Part shown: positions 1-7,766 of the stretch, one piece after another
Numbering within the stretch: position 1 is the stretch's first letter
Layout of the letters: the number at the start of each line of letters is the position of its first letter
Assembly: GCA_046349435.1 (NCBI GenBank)
Contig: JAXMCI010000013.1
Location: 62,001-126,000, forward strand
Direction: 5' to 3'
DNA length: 64,000 bases
Origin: JAXMCI01 sp046349435
GTDB lineage: Bacteria > Pseudomonadota > Alphaproteobacteria > Dongiales > Dongiaceae
Notes under the pieces: generated by a model
Database searches by the model: none
What the model was told of the DNA's origin: nothing
Seen by the model: the letters and a program-made list of their open reading frames with translations, nothing else
Program-made: the position numbers and the translations under genes

Positions 1-364
1 CCTGCGGCACGGCGTCGAGGCCGGCGCGCAGGATCTCGCTGGTGTAGGCGCCGGTCGACCAGGCGAGGGCCATCACCGCCGAGACGAAGGAGGTGATCGA
101 CATGCCGACCGAAGGCAGCCCGAAATAGATGAACTGCAGCAGCACCAGGGCCGGCGCGCCGCGGCCGAGCTCGACGACGGCGAGGCAGAGCCAGCGCAGC
201 GGCCGCGCCCGCACCTGCTGGCCGACCGCCAGCAGCAGCCCGGCCGGGATGCCGAGGAGCAGCGAGAAGAAGGTCACCTTGAGGCTGATCAGGAAGCCGG
301 CCCAGAGGTCGGGCAGCCAGCTGACCACGTCGTCCCAGGTGGCGCCGAGGAACATGCCGGTCAT
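1..364 (-). CDS. Amino-acid ABC transporter permease, partial (C-terminus outside window)
   Basis: Inner-membrane subunit of a polar amino-acid (HisM/GlnP-type) ABC importer. The visible 121 residues start with MTGMFLG and contain a first membrane segment around residues 22-45 and further hydrophobic segments. The sequence runs off the window inside the EAA cytoplasmic loop, at EILRAGLDAVPQ. Its ATG overlaps the stop of the preceding permease (ATGA at 361-364), so the two permeases are translationally coupled. With the ATPase upstream this gives the usual two-permease heterodimer. The substrate is inferred only as an amino acid or related compound. The binding-protein gene is not visible and may lie beyond the left edge. 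Confidence 0.9.
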   Translation of the reverse strand, partial: MTGMFLGATWDDVVSWLPDLWAGFLISLKVTFFSLLLGIPAGLLLAVGQQVRARPLRWLCLAVVELGRGAPALVLLQFIYFGLPSVGMSITSFVSAVMALAWSTGAYTSEILRAGLDAVPQ

Positions 365-1008
365 CGCGCCACCCGGGCCCGGATGCGGCGGTCCACGGTG
401 CGCGACAGCCAGGCGATCGGCAGGCTGATCAGGATGTAGACCAGCCCGACCATGCCGAACACCTCGAGCCCGCGGAAGGTCGTCTGGGCGAGGTAGTTGG
501 CCTGGTAGGTCAGCTCCTGCACGCCGATCGTCGAGGCGATCGCGCTCTCCTTGAAGATGCCGATGGCGTAGGTCGCCGAGGAGGGCAGCGCGACGCGGAA
601 CATCTGCGGCGCGACGACGTCGACGAAGGTGTGCCAGCGGCCGAGGTTGAGCGCCTTGGCCGCCTCGAGCTGGCCGAAATGGATGGCCAGCAGCCCGCCG
701 CGGTAGATCTCCGCCATGTTGATGCCGGCGATCACCCCGAAGGTCGCCAGGCACGCGACGAACGGCGTCATGCTGATCAGCTGGAAGCCGATGCCGAAGA
801 AGACGAGGAAGACCCAGACCAGCGGCGGCACCGCGCGCACCACCGCGAACAGCACGACCACGGCGAGGCGCAGCGGCGGGAAGCGGGAGCGCCGCGCCAT
901 CATCAGCGGCAGGCCGAGCAGCGCGCCGACCACGAAGCTGGCGGCCATCAGCGCCACCGTCCAGGGCAGGCCGGTGAGCAGCTGGCGGAACTCGGCGACG
1001 ATCGTCAT
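361..1008 (-). CDS. Amino-acid ABC transporter permease
   Basis: Second inner-membrane permease of the importer, 215 residues, a normal length for the HisQ/GlnP family. It has about five hydrophobic segments. The EAA loop that docks onto the ATPase is clear at about residues 104-135 (GGLLAIHFGQLEAAKALNLG). The start codon overlaps the stop of the ATP-binding gene (ATGA at 1005-1008) and its own stop overlaps the next permease. The three genes are therefore one transcription and translation unit read leftwards. The family assignment is firm; the exact amino acid is unknown. Confidence 0.93.
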   Translation of the reverse strand: MTIVAEFRQLLTGLPWTVALMAASFVVGALLGLPLMMARRSRFPPLRLAVVVLFAVVRAVPPLVWVFLVFFGIGFQLISMTPFVACLATFGVIAGINMAEIYRGGLLAIHFGQLEAAKALNLGRWHTFVDVVAPQMFRVALPSSATYAIGIFKESAIASTIGVQELTYQANYLAQTTFRGLEVFGMVGLVYILISLPIAWLSRTVDRRIRARVAR

Positions 1009-1769
1009 CGCTCGTTGACCGCGCGCAGGAAGCGCCGCGCGCGCTCGCTCTGCGGCGACCGGATCACCTCGCGGCTCGGCCCCTCCTCGACGATCACCCC
1101 GTCGGCCATGATCATGACGTGGTCCGAGACGTTCTCGGCGAAGCCCATCTCATGGGTCACCACCATCATCGTCATGCCGCTCTCGGCCAGCTTGCGCATG
1201 ACCGCCAGCACCTCGCTCCCCAGCTCGGGGTCGAGCGAGGAGGTCGGCTCGTCGAACAGCATGATCTTGGGGTCGAGCGCCAGCGCCCGGGCGATGGCGA
1301 TGCGCTGCTGCTGCCCGCCGGAGCAGCGCGACGGATATTGCTGCGCCTTGTCGGCCAGGCCGACGCGGGCGAGCAGCTGCATCGAGACCTCGTCGGCCTC
1401 CCGGCGGCTGCGCTTCAGCACCCGCTCCTGCGCCAGGCTGACGTTGCGCAGCACGTTCATGTGCGGGAACAGGTTGAAGGACTGGAAGACCATGCCGACG
1501 CCGCGCCGCAGCGTCTCGAGCCGCGCCTGGCTGAAGGAGGTTCCGCCCTCGAGCGTCACGCCGCCGACCGTGACGCGGCCGCGGTCCGGCGGCTCGATGA
1601 AGTTGATGCAGCGCAGCAGCGTGCTCTTGCCCGAGCCGCTCGGGCCGATGATCGCCAGCACCTCGCCGGGCACCACCGACAGGTTGATGTCGGAGAGCAC
1701 GGTGTGATGGCCGTAGGACTTGTAGAGATGCTCGAGGCGGATCGCCGCGCTCTTCTCCGCACCGTTCAC
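1005..1769 (-). CDS. Amino-acid ABC transporter ATP-binding protein (GlnQ/HisP type)
   Basis: Cytoplasmic ATPase that powers the importer. It has Walker A GPSGSGKST, the ABC signature in CSGGQQQRIAIARAL, Walker B IMLFDEPTSSLD and the H-loop VVTHEMGFA. The open frame extends further upstream, but the added N-terminus is Arg/Pro-rich and unlike the family. I start at the GTG at 1769 (residues VNGAEKSAAIRLEHLY), giving 254 residues, the usual length. A GGAAGGG-like ribosome site lies about 9 bases upstream. First gene of the operon; a candidate regulated promoter lies at 1940-1968, leaving a leader of about 160 bases. Confidence 0.93.
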   Translation of the reverse strand: MNGAEKSAAIRLEHLYKSYGHHTVLSDINLSVVPGEVLAIIGPSGSGKSTLLRCINFIEPPDRGRVTVGGVTLEGGTSFSQARLETLRRGVGMVFQSFNLFPHMNVLRNVSLAQERVLKRSRREADEVSMQLLARVGLADKAQQYPSRCSGGQQQRIAIARALALDPKIMLFDEPTSSLDPELGSEVLAVMRKLAESGMTMMVVTHEMGFAENVSDHVMIMADGVIVEEGPSREVIRSPQSERARRFLRAVNER

Positions 1770-1939
1770 GCGCCTGCCCTTCCGCTCATCGACGGGGCGG
1801 CGCCGCGGGCGGCGGGGGCGGGTCCGGCCAGAGCGCTGCCCGTCGGCCCGCGATGCGGCCCGGTCGGTGCGGCCGAAGCGGCCACGGCAGGGCGCCAACG
1901 CCGGACAAGTCCCCCTCTCCTCCGCTGCGCAGCAGGGCG

Positions 1940-1968
1940 AGTTTCGGTTCCACACGGAACCATGTCAA
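1940..1968 (-). promoter_or_regulatory. Candidate promoter with inverted-repeat operator for the amino-acid ABC operon
   Basis: On the minus strand a perfect -35 TTGACA (1963-1968) is followed by 17 bases and then GAAACT (1940-1945), a weak -10. The spacer is almost entirely filled by a perfect inverted repeat: GGTTCC, 4 bases, GGAACC (1946-1961). A dyad in the spacer is a standard position for a repressor or a spacer-twisting activator. The regulator is unknown. The -35 and the dyad are seen directly; promoter activity is inferred. Confidence 0.5.
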
Positions 1969-2063
1969 CGACCGCGTGCGCGCGCGACAGGGGCGCGCGG
2001 GGCGGCGCGCTCAGGCGCCGATGGGCGGCGCGGACGGCATGGCGGGAGGTGACGAAGGGAGGT

Positions 2064-2140
2064 TGGCGCGCCCGAAGAGACTCGAACTCCTAACCTTCTG
2101 ATCCGTAGTCAGATGCTCTATCCAATTGAGCTACGGGCGC
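2064..2140 (-). tRNA. tRNA-Arg (anticodon ACG)
   Basis: Complete cloverleaf on the minus strand. The 7-bp acceptor stem is GCGCCCG (2140-2134) with CGGGCGC (2074-2068). The D-arm contains AGCTCAATTGGATAGAGC. The anticodon stem TCTGA/TCAGA encloses the loop CTACGGA, giving anticodon ACG (wobble A expected to be edited to inosine, reading CGN). The T-arm contains GTTCGAGTC. The discriminator G and an encoded CCA (2066-2064) follow, 77 bases in all. Confidence 0.97.
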
Positions 2141-2263
2141 GCCGGGCCGCCGGCCGCGCGAGGGCGGCCGGCGATCAGGGGGCGGAACCTACACGAAAGC
2201 CCGGCGCCGTTGCAAGCGCGCCGAGGGCGCGGCTGCGCCGGCCGCCGGCGCCGGGCCGCCGCC

Positions 2264-2722
2264 TCAGGCCGGAACCGGCTCGCGCCGCGCGCCCTCGGCC
2301 GCCGCCGGCGCGGTGCCGAGCCAGGCGGCGAAGTCGGGGGCCTCGTCCGGCAGCACCGCGCTCGCCGCCGGCGGCGCGTAGGCCGGCTGCTCGAAGGCGG
2401 GGGGACGCGCCTTCAGCGCCCGCCACAGCCGGCGGAGCAGGCCGGGCGGCCGGAAGTGGGCGGCGAACTGGCGGTTGATCTCGACCGCCCGCCAATAGCC
2501 CTGGCGCCATTCCTGGAAGGTGGCGTGGAGCTCGCGGCCCTGCTGCCGGCTGACCGACAGCATGACGCAGTCGCAGCCCGCCTCGAGCTGCACGTCGCCT
2601 CGCGGATCGACCTTGAAGCGGTGGTTGCTGGGGGTGTGGCGCAGCCAGCCGCGCACCAGGTCGAACTCGTCGGGGCGGGCGCGCAGGGCGGCGATCGTGG
2701 GCGAGATGTCGAGATAGGCCAT
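2264..2722 (-). CDS. Conserved hypothetical protein, 152 residues
   Basis: I do not recognise a named family. The protein begins MAYLDISPTIAALRARPDEF and is soluble-looking, without signal peptide or membrane segment. Its middle (about residues 40-60) is regular alternating beta-type sequence with a CDC motif. The last 40 residues are Pro/Ala-rich and probably disordered. The ATG at 2722 was chosen because GAAGGAGTG sits just upstream; the longer in-frame extension to 2998 is low-complexity and has no comparable site. It stands alone, divergent from the lipoprotein gene at 3102. Confidence 0.75.
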   Translation of the reverse strand: MAYLDISPTIAALRARPDEFDLVRGWLRHTPSNHRFKVDPRGDVQLEAGCDCVMLSVSRQQGRELHATFQEWRQGYWRAVEINRQFAAHFRPPGLLRRLWRALKARPPAFEQPAYAPPAASAVLPDEAPDFAAWLGTAPAAAEGARREPVPA

Positions 2723-2979
2723 CGCGGCACTCCTTCGTCTGTTGCTGCCCGGAAGATCGCCGGTCGAGCGAACAGGACGGCCGGCGTTTCCGGCGAGACG
2801 GGCGCGAGCGACCCGCCTCGGGGTCGGGAACGGCCGTGCCGCGCCGGCCCCCCTCGGGGAGGCCGCCGCGGCCACTGACCCGAAAACCGGCGCGCCAGGG
2901 GGCGAGTTCCGGAATTGCCGCCTGCCGCACGATTCGCGTCGGTCGATGGCCCCTCGCCCGCGCGAAAGCCGAAACCGGC

Positions 2980-3008
2980 TTGTGGGGGGTAGGGGCAACA
3001 GCTACTAT
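2980..3008 (+). promoter_or_regulatory. Candidate sigma-70 promoter for the lipoprotein gene
   Basis: TTGTGG (2980-2985), a 17-base spacer and TACTAT (3003-3008) lie about 95 bases before the lipoprotein start. The 379-base gap 2723-3101 between two divergent genes otherwise holds only this promoter and the ribosome site of the minus-strand gene; no other gene or RNA was seen in it. Confidence 0.45.
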
Positions 3009-3101
3009 CTGCAGGGTTATGGGGGTACGGGGACAGAGGCGGCGCAGGCGGCTCCAGGCCGGTGCTGGATCTGCTCCGCACGACACGGGATAGCGCCTCG
3101 C

Positions 3102-4235
3102 ATGGTCATCAAACGTCTCTCTGCCGTGGCGGTGGGCACGGCTCTGCTGCTCGGGGGCTGCTCGTTCACCAACGACGCGCTGCTCCCGTCCCTCGGGGTC
3201 GACGCCAACGGGAATTCCGACGGCCGCACGGCCACGCAGCAGCCCGGCGTCTCCGGCCAGGTCGCGAGCCAGCCGGCGCAGCAGCCCGTCGTCGATGCGG
3301 CCGGGGCGCCGCAGATGGCGCCCAGCGGCACCGGCACCTTCGTGGGTGCCAAGGTGACGGAGATCCGCGGTGAGCTCGGCCGGCTGCAGACCGCGCTGCA
3401 GATCGAGAGCGAATCGCTGCAGGCGCTGCGCGCCTCGGCGGCGCAGAACGCGACCGTCTACCACTCCACCGTCGCCGACATCGCGACCAAGCTGCAGATC
3501 GGCAGCACCGCCGGCAACCCGATCCTGACCCAGCAGTGGAACACCGCCCAGACCCAGCTGCAGGCGGTGAGCAACGATCTCGACAAGATGAACATCCTGG
3601 CGAACGAGATGTCGGGGAACGTCACCTTCGCCAACTACGTGCTCGATTCGATCCACAACGCCTTCGGGCTGGCCGGCGCGGTCGAGGAAGATCACCGCCA
3701 GCTGCAGCAGCTCGAGCAGATGACCTACCAGGCGAGCCAGCAGCTGCAGCGGCTGGTCGGCGACCTCTCCGGCGACATCAGCCGGCAGAGCGCCTTCCTC
3801 TATGCCGAGCGCAACAACCTCTCGACGCTGGCGCTGGCCATCAACAGCGGCCAGCCGATGGGTCCCGCCTTCTCCAACACGCTGAGCTACATGCCGGCGC
3901 CGGCCCCCGCCGCCTCGCTGAGCGGGCTCGCCGCCAACCGGCCGCTGGTCACCATCCGCTTCGACCAGCCGAACGTGCAGTACCAGCAGCCGCTCTACCA
4001 GGCGGTGCGGGTGGCGATGGACCGCCGCCCGAACGCCGCCTTCGACCTGGTGGCGATCCCGGCGGCGGCGACCACCCCGTCGCAGCAGAGCGCGAACTAT
4101 GCGGTGGCCCGGCAATATGCCGACCAGGTGATGCGCTCGCTGATCGGCATGGGCGTCCCGGTCGACCGCGTCAGCGTGCGCACCGCCTCGGGCCAGACGA
4201 CGCCGAGCAGCGAGGTCCGCCTCTACGTCCGCTAG
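3102..4235 (+). CDS. Lipoprotein with central coiled coil and OmpA-like C-terminal segment
   Basis: 377 residues. The N-terminus (MVIKRLSAVAVGTALLLGGC) is a lipoprotein signal with the lipobox LLGGC. Residues about 75-250 are Gln/Leu-rich and helical, likely coiled coil (LQTALQIESESLQALRAS). The last 100 residues pair beta-type stretches (RPLVTIRFDQPNVQYQQPLY) with a helix beginning ANYAVARQYADQVMRSLI. That arrangement resembles an OmpA-like peptidoglycan-binding fold, although I do not see the full diagnostic motif. Probable role: an envelope protein tethered to the outer membrane. The ATG at 3102 was chosen for the lipoprotein signal; the upstream extension is low-complexity. Confidence 0.75.
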   Translation: MVIKRLSAVAVGTALLLGGCSFTNDALLPSLGVDANGNSDGRTATQQPGVSGQVASQPAQQPVVDAAGAPQMAPSGTGTFVGAKVTEIRGELGRLQTALQIESESLQALRASAAQNATVYHSTVADIATKLQIGSTAGNPILTQQWNTAQTQLQAVSNDLDKMNILANEMSGNVTFANYVLDSIHNAFGLAGAVEEDHRQLQQLEQMTYQASQQLQRLVGDLSGDISRQSAFLYAERNNLSTLALAINSGQPMGPAFSNTLSYMPAPAPAASLSGLAANRPLVTIRFDQPNVQYQQPLYQAVRVAMDRRPNAAFDLVAIPAAATTPSQQSANYAVARQYADQVMRSLIGMGVPVDRVSVRTASGQTTPSSEVRLYVR

Positions 4236-4296
4236 GCCGGGGCCAGGCCGGGACGAGGGCTGACCCAGCCCCGCATCCGGAGCCCGCGCCGCCGCG

Positions 4297-4302
4297 TATA
4301 AT
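4297..4302 (+). promoter_or_regulatory. Candidate -10 element (TATAAT) before the DUF4864 gene
   Basis: A perfect TATAAT lies 33 bases upstream of the ATG at 4335. No convincing -35 is visible at the right distance, so this is a weak call based on the -10 alone. Confidence 0.3.
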
Positions 4303-4334
4303 CGACCGGAACCCGTCGCAGGGAGGATCCGGTC

Positions 4335-4787
4335 ATGCCGATTCGCAACACCCCGATTCGTCTCGTTCTCCTGCTGCTCGGCCTGATCGGGCTGGCGGGC
4401 GCCGGCCCGGCCCGCGCCGCCGAGCCGCTCGGCGACGCCGACCGCGCCGCCATCCGGCAGGTGGTCGAGGACCAGCTCGCCGCCATCCGCCGCGACGACG
4501 GCGCCGCCGCCTTCGGCCTGGCCAGCCCCCTCATCCAGGAGCGGTTCGGCACCCCGGACATCTTCATGTCGATGGTGCGGACCGGCTATGCCGCCGTCTA
4601 CCGGCCGCGCCAGGTCGAGTTCCGCGAGATCGCCGACGACCCGGAGCTCGGTCTCGTCCAGAAGGTGCTGCTGGTCGGGCCGGACGGCAGCCCGGTGCTG
4701 GCGATCTACCAGATGCAGAAGCAGCCGGACGGACGCTGGCGGATCAATGGCTGCATCCTGACGAAGTCGCCCGACGTCGGGGTCTGA
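4335..4787 (+). CDS. Secreted DUF4864-family protein
   Basis: 150 residues. A Sec signal peptide ends at GPARA-AEP (about residue 28). The mature part matches the DUF4864 pattern: a helical start IRQVVEDQLAAIRRDDGAAA, the conserved ASPLIQERFG, the central VYRPRQVEF, and the closing DGRWRINGCIL. Function of the family is unknown; a periplasmic NTF2-like fold is often predicted. GGGAGGA about 8 bases upstream supports the start. It stands alone between the lipoprotein gene and gpt, all on the plus strand. Confidence 0.85.
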   Translation: MPIRNTPIRLVLLLLGLIGLAGAGPARAAEPLGDADRAAIRQVVEDQLAAIRRDDGAAAFGLASPLIQERFGTPDIFMSMVRTGYAAVYRPRQVEFREIADDPELGLVQKVLLVGPDGSPVLAIYQMQKQPDGRWRINGCILTKSPDVGV

Positions 4788-4830
4788 CGCGGAGCCGGCC
4801 CGGGCGTCTCGGTGGCGCCTCGGGCGGCGA

Positions 4831-4858
4831 TTGCTGAGCCAGGCTGGCTGGGCTAAAT
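4831..4858 (+). promoter_or_regulatory. Candidate sigma-70 promoter for gpt
   Basis: TTGCTG (4831-4836), a 16-base spacer and CTAAAT (4853-4858) lie about 38 bases before the gpt ATG. Spacing and distance fit the other promoters in this window. Confidence 0.4.
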
Positions 4859-4895
4859 CTCCGGCCAGCCGCCGATCGCCGACCGGAGAGCCCCG

Positions 4896-5381
4896 ATGAG
4901 CCCGAGCGCCGCCAGCCCGAAGACCTTCCCCGTATCCTGGGAGGAGCTGCACCGAAACGCCAAGGCGCTGGCCTGGCGCCTGACCGAGACCACGCCGTGG
5001 AAGGGCATCGTCGCGGTCACCCGCGGCGGGCTGGTGCCGGCCGCCGTGGTGGCCCGCGAGCTCGATCTGCGGCTCATCGACACGCTCTGCATCGCCAGCT
5101 ACGACGACCGCCAGCAGGGCAAGCTCAACGTGCTGAAGCGGGTCGATGGCGACGGCGAGGGCTGGCTGATCATCGACGACCTGGTCGACACCGGCAAGAC
5201 GGCCAGGGCGGTGCGCGAGATGCTGCCGCGCGCCCACTTCGCCACCATCTACGCCAAGCCCGCCGGGCGGCCGCTGGTCGACACCTTCGTCACCGAGGTC
5301 AGCCAGGACACCTGGATCCTGTTCCCCTGGGACATCGAGCCCCAGTTCATCCAGCCGATCGTGCAGCGCCAGCGCGGCTGA
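4896..5381 (+). CDS. gpt: Xanthine-guanine phosphoribosyltransferase
   Basis: Purine salvage enzyme that transfers the phosphoribosyl group of PRPP to guanine or xanthine in the cytoplasm. 161 residues, close to the E. coli enzyme. The PRPP-binding loop is WLIIDDLVDTGKTA (about residues 90-103). The N-terminal VTRGGLVPAAVVARELDLR and the C-terminal WILFPWDIEPQ are typical of the Gpt subgroup rather than Hpt. The start chosen gives the expected N-terminus (FPVSWEELHRNAKALAWRL). Monocistronic, with its own promoter candidate at 4831. Confidence 0.95.
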   Translation: MSPSAASPKTFPVSWEELHRNAKALAWRLTETTPWKGIVAVTRGGLVPAAVVARELDLRLIDTLCIASYDDRQQGKLNVLKRVDGDGEGWLIIDDLVDTGKTARAVREMLPRAHFATIYAKPAGRPLVDTFVTEVSQDTWILFPWDIEPQFIQPIVQRQRG

Positions 5382-5394
5382 GGCGGGCGCCCGC

Positions 5395-5889
5395 TCAGTC
5401 GGCCTCGCCGGTCTCGTCCGGCGGGCGTCGCGGCATGTCGCGGAAGCGCCGCCAGCCATGCGAGCCGTGCAGCGGCCAGAAGGCCTCCATCACCAGGTAG
5501 GTGAAGGACGCCGACCAGCCGACCAGCACGAGGCCGTTCAGCGATTCGACGCCGGCGATGAGGCGGATGCCGCCGATCGGGGCGACGTCGCCGAGCCCGA
5601 GCGTCGAGTAGGCGACGATCGAGAAATAGACGTAGTCGACGAAGTCGTGCTGCGCCATCCCGGCGAAGTCGCCGATCTTCAGCTTGTCGAGCAGCAGGTA
5701 GGCGAAGGCGTAGAGCCAGACATGGACGGTGTGCGAGGCGAAGCAGGCCAGCACCACGCCCATCAGACGCCAGCGCCAGCCGAGCCGCGGCGGGCCCGGC
5801 AGGTGCTCGCCGATCAGCCGCAGCGCCTCGTAATGCAGGAAGATGGTGAGCGGCACCAGGATCAGGGCGACAAGGATGGCCGGAATCAT
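5395..5889 (-). CDS. Two-pore-helix-type ion channel (Ion_trans_2, potassium-channel-like)
   Basis: 164-residue inner-membrane protein. Hydrophobic segments lie at about 2-20, 42-68 and 108-130, with a re-entrant pore region between the last two. The selectivity filter is T96-L-G-L-G-D101, a variant of TxGYGD with Leu in place of Tyr/Phe. No regulatory RCK domain follows. Probable role: a small potassium or non-selective cation channel. The start at 5889 was chosen because the longer frame (to 5961) would overrun the divergent ggt promoter. Confidence in ion selectivity is moderate because of the Leu substitution. Confidence 0.82.
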   Translation of the reverse strand: MIPAILVALILVPLTIFLHYEALRLIGEHLPGPPRLGWRWRLMGVVLACFASHTVHVWLYAFAYLLLDKLKIGDFAGMAQHDFVDYVYFSIVAYSTLGLGDVAPIGGIRLIAGVESLNGLVLVGWSASFTYLVMEAFWPLHGSHGWRRFRDMPRRPPDETGEAD

Positions 5890-5926
5890 GCGTGGTCGTC
5901 TTTCGCCGGCGCGGCGCCCCCACGGA

Positions 5927-5954
5927 TTGCCCCCGGCGCCGGTCGGCCTATAGT
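5927..5954 (+). promoter_or_regulatory. Promoter for ggt, apparently giving a leaderless mRNA
   Basis: TTGCCC (5927-5932), 16 bases, TATAGT (5949-5954). The ggt ATG at 5961 is only 6 bases after the -10, at the expected transcription start, so the mRNA should have no 5' leader. No ribosome-binding sequence is visible before the ATG, which agrees with this. Confidence 0.55.
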
Positions 5955-5960
5955 AGCGCA

Positions 5961-7766
5961 ATGCCGCTGACCGCCATCAAGCGAAGCGCTGCCGCACTCG
6001 GCTTGGCGCTGCTGGCCCTCGCCGCGTGCGTCGAGCGGCCGATCCCGGTCCGCTCCGGCGCTGCGCCGGCGGCCGTCGCCGCCGCCGGGCCGGTCGCCCG
6101 GCCGGCACCGGAGAAGGCCGGCGCCATCGCGCCGCCGCGGCCGGCGGTGCATGCCCGGCGGCAGATGGTGGCGGCGGCCAACCCGCTCGCCGCCGCCGCG
6201 GGGCTGGAGATGCTGCGCGCCGGCGGCAGCGCCGCCGACGCGGCGATCGCCACGCAGCTGGTGCTGAACCTGGTCGAGCCGCAATCCTCCGGCATCGGCG
6301 GCGGCGGCTTCCTGCTCTACTACGACCGGGCCGGCGGCGAGGTCGCCGCCTATGACGGGCGCGAGACGGCGCCGGCGGCCGCCACGCCCGACCAGTTCCT
6401 CGACGCGGCGGGCAAGCCGCTGGCCTTCTACGACGCCGTGGTCGGCGGGCTGTCGGTCGGCACCCCGGGCGGCCTCCGGCTGCTCGAGCAGGTCCATCGC
6501 GACCACGGCAGGCTGCCCTGGGCGGCGCTGTTCCAGCCGGCGATCCGGCTCGCCGAGCAGGGCTTCCCGGTGTCGCCCAGGCTCCATCGGCTGATCGCCG
6601 CCGACAAGTACCTGAAGACCCAGCCGGCCGCCGCGGCCTACTTCTTCGACGCCGAGGGCGCGCCGCTGGCGGTCGGCACGACGCTGCGCAACCCGGCGCT
6701 GGCCCGCACCGTCCGCCGCATCGCCGCCGAGGGCGCCGATGCCTTCTACACCGGCGCCATCGCCCGCGACGTGGTCGCCGCCGTCGCCGGCGCCGCCCGG
6801 CCGGGCCGGCTGGCCCTGGCGGACCTCGCCGCCTATCGCGCGGTGAAGCGCGACGCCCTCTGCCGCGGCTACCGCATCTGGACGGTCTGCGGCATGCCGC
6901 CGCCCTCCTCGGGCGGCGTCGCGGTGCTGCAGATCCTGGGGTTGCTGGAGGATTACGAGATGGGGTCGCTGCCGCCCGAATCGGTGGCCGCCGTCCATCT
7001 CGTCACCCAGGCCGAGCGGCTGGCCTATGCCGACCGCGCGCGCTACCTCGCCGACCCCGCCTTCGTGCCGGTGCCGGTCGCCGAGCTGGTCGCCCGCGAC
7101 TATCTCCGGCATCGCGCCGCGGCGATCTCGCCGCTGCGCGACATGGGCACCGCGACCGCCGGCACCCCCTCGGCCGCCACCGCCCTGGCGCCGCAGCCGG
7201 CCGACACCGAGCATCTCTCGACGACGCAGATCTCGGTGGTCGATGCCGCGGGCGACGCCGTCAGCTTCACCACCACGATCGAGAACGAGTTCGGCTCGCG
7301 GCTGCTGGTCGACGGCTTCCTGCTCAACAACCAGCTGACCGACTTCTCCTTCCGCCCGGCCACCGACGACGGCCCGGTCGCCAACCGGGTCGAGCCGGGC
7401 AAGCGGCCGCGCAGCTCGATGGCGCCGACCATCGTGCTCGACCGCCAGGGCCGGCTGCGGCTGGTGGTCGGCTCGCCGGGCGGCGCCAGCATCATCGGCT
7501 ACGTCGCCCGCGTGCTGATCGGCACCCTCGACCAGGGTCTCGACATCCAGCAGGCAATCGAGCTGCCCAACTACCTCAATCCCAACGCCGCGACGCAGAT
7601 CGAGCGCGGCACGGTGCTGGAGCGGATCGCCCCGACGCTCGAGGCAATCGGCCACAAGGTCGAGGCGGTCGACCTGACCAGCGGGCTGCAAGGCATCATG
7701 GTGGAGCCCGGCGGGCTGGTCGGCGGCGCCGACCCGCGCCGCGAGGGCGTCGCGGTGGGCGATTGA
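5961..7766 (+). CDS. ggt: Gamma-glutamyltransferase (lipoprotein)
   Basis: Hydrolyses or transfers the gamma-glutamyl group of glutathione and related peptides in the periplasm. 601 residues. The N-terminus carries a lipoprotein signal with LALAAC, so the enzyme is probably membrane-anchored. Family motifs: MVAAANPLAAAAGLEMLRAG, SGIGGGGFLLYYD, and the autoprocessing site HLSTTQISVVD, in which T421 is the expected nucleophile and cleavage point between the large and small subunits. The GSPGGASIIGYV oxyanion region is present. The ATG at 5961 was chosen for the signal peptide and the promoter position. Its stop overlaps the TTG start of the next gene. Confidence 0.95.
   Translation: MPLTAIKRSAAALGLALLALAACVERPIPVRSGAAPAAVAAAGPVARPAPEKAGAIAPPRPAVHARRQMVAAANPLAAAAGLEMLRAGGSAADAAIATQLVLNLVEPQSSGIGGGGFLLYYDRAGGEVAAYDGRETAPAAATPDQFLDAAGKPLAFYDAVVGGLSVGTPGGLRLLEQVHRDHGRLPWAALFQPAIRLAEQGFPVSPRLHRLIAADKYLKTQPAAAAYFFDAEGAPLAVGTTLRNPALARTVRRIAAEGADAFYTGAIARDVVAAVAGAARPGRLALADLAAYRAVKRDALCRGYRIWTVCGMPPPSSGGVAVLQILGLLEDYEMGSLPPESVAAVHLVTQAERLAYADRARYLADPAFVPVPVAELVARDYLRHRAAAISPLRDMGTATAGTPSAATALAPQPADTEHLSTTQISVVDAAGDAVSFTTTIENEFGSRLLVDGFLLNNQLTDFSFRPATDDGPVANRVEPGKRPRSSMAPTIVLDRQGRLRLVVGSPGGASIIGYVARVLIGTLDQGLDIQQAIELPNYLNPNAATQIERGTVLERIAPTLEAIGHKVEAVDLTSGLQGIMVEPGGLVGGADPRREGVAVGD

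Noticed and set aside
2175..5459. 1094-codon open frame on the minus strand
   Set aside because: Shadow of the plus-strand lipoprotein, DUF4864 and gpt genes; composition is the His/Arg/Asp-rich pattern typical of antisense frames in GC-rich DNA, with no domain.
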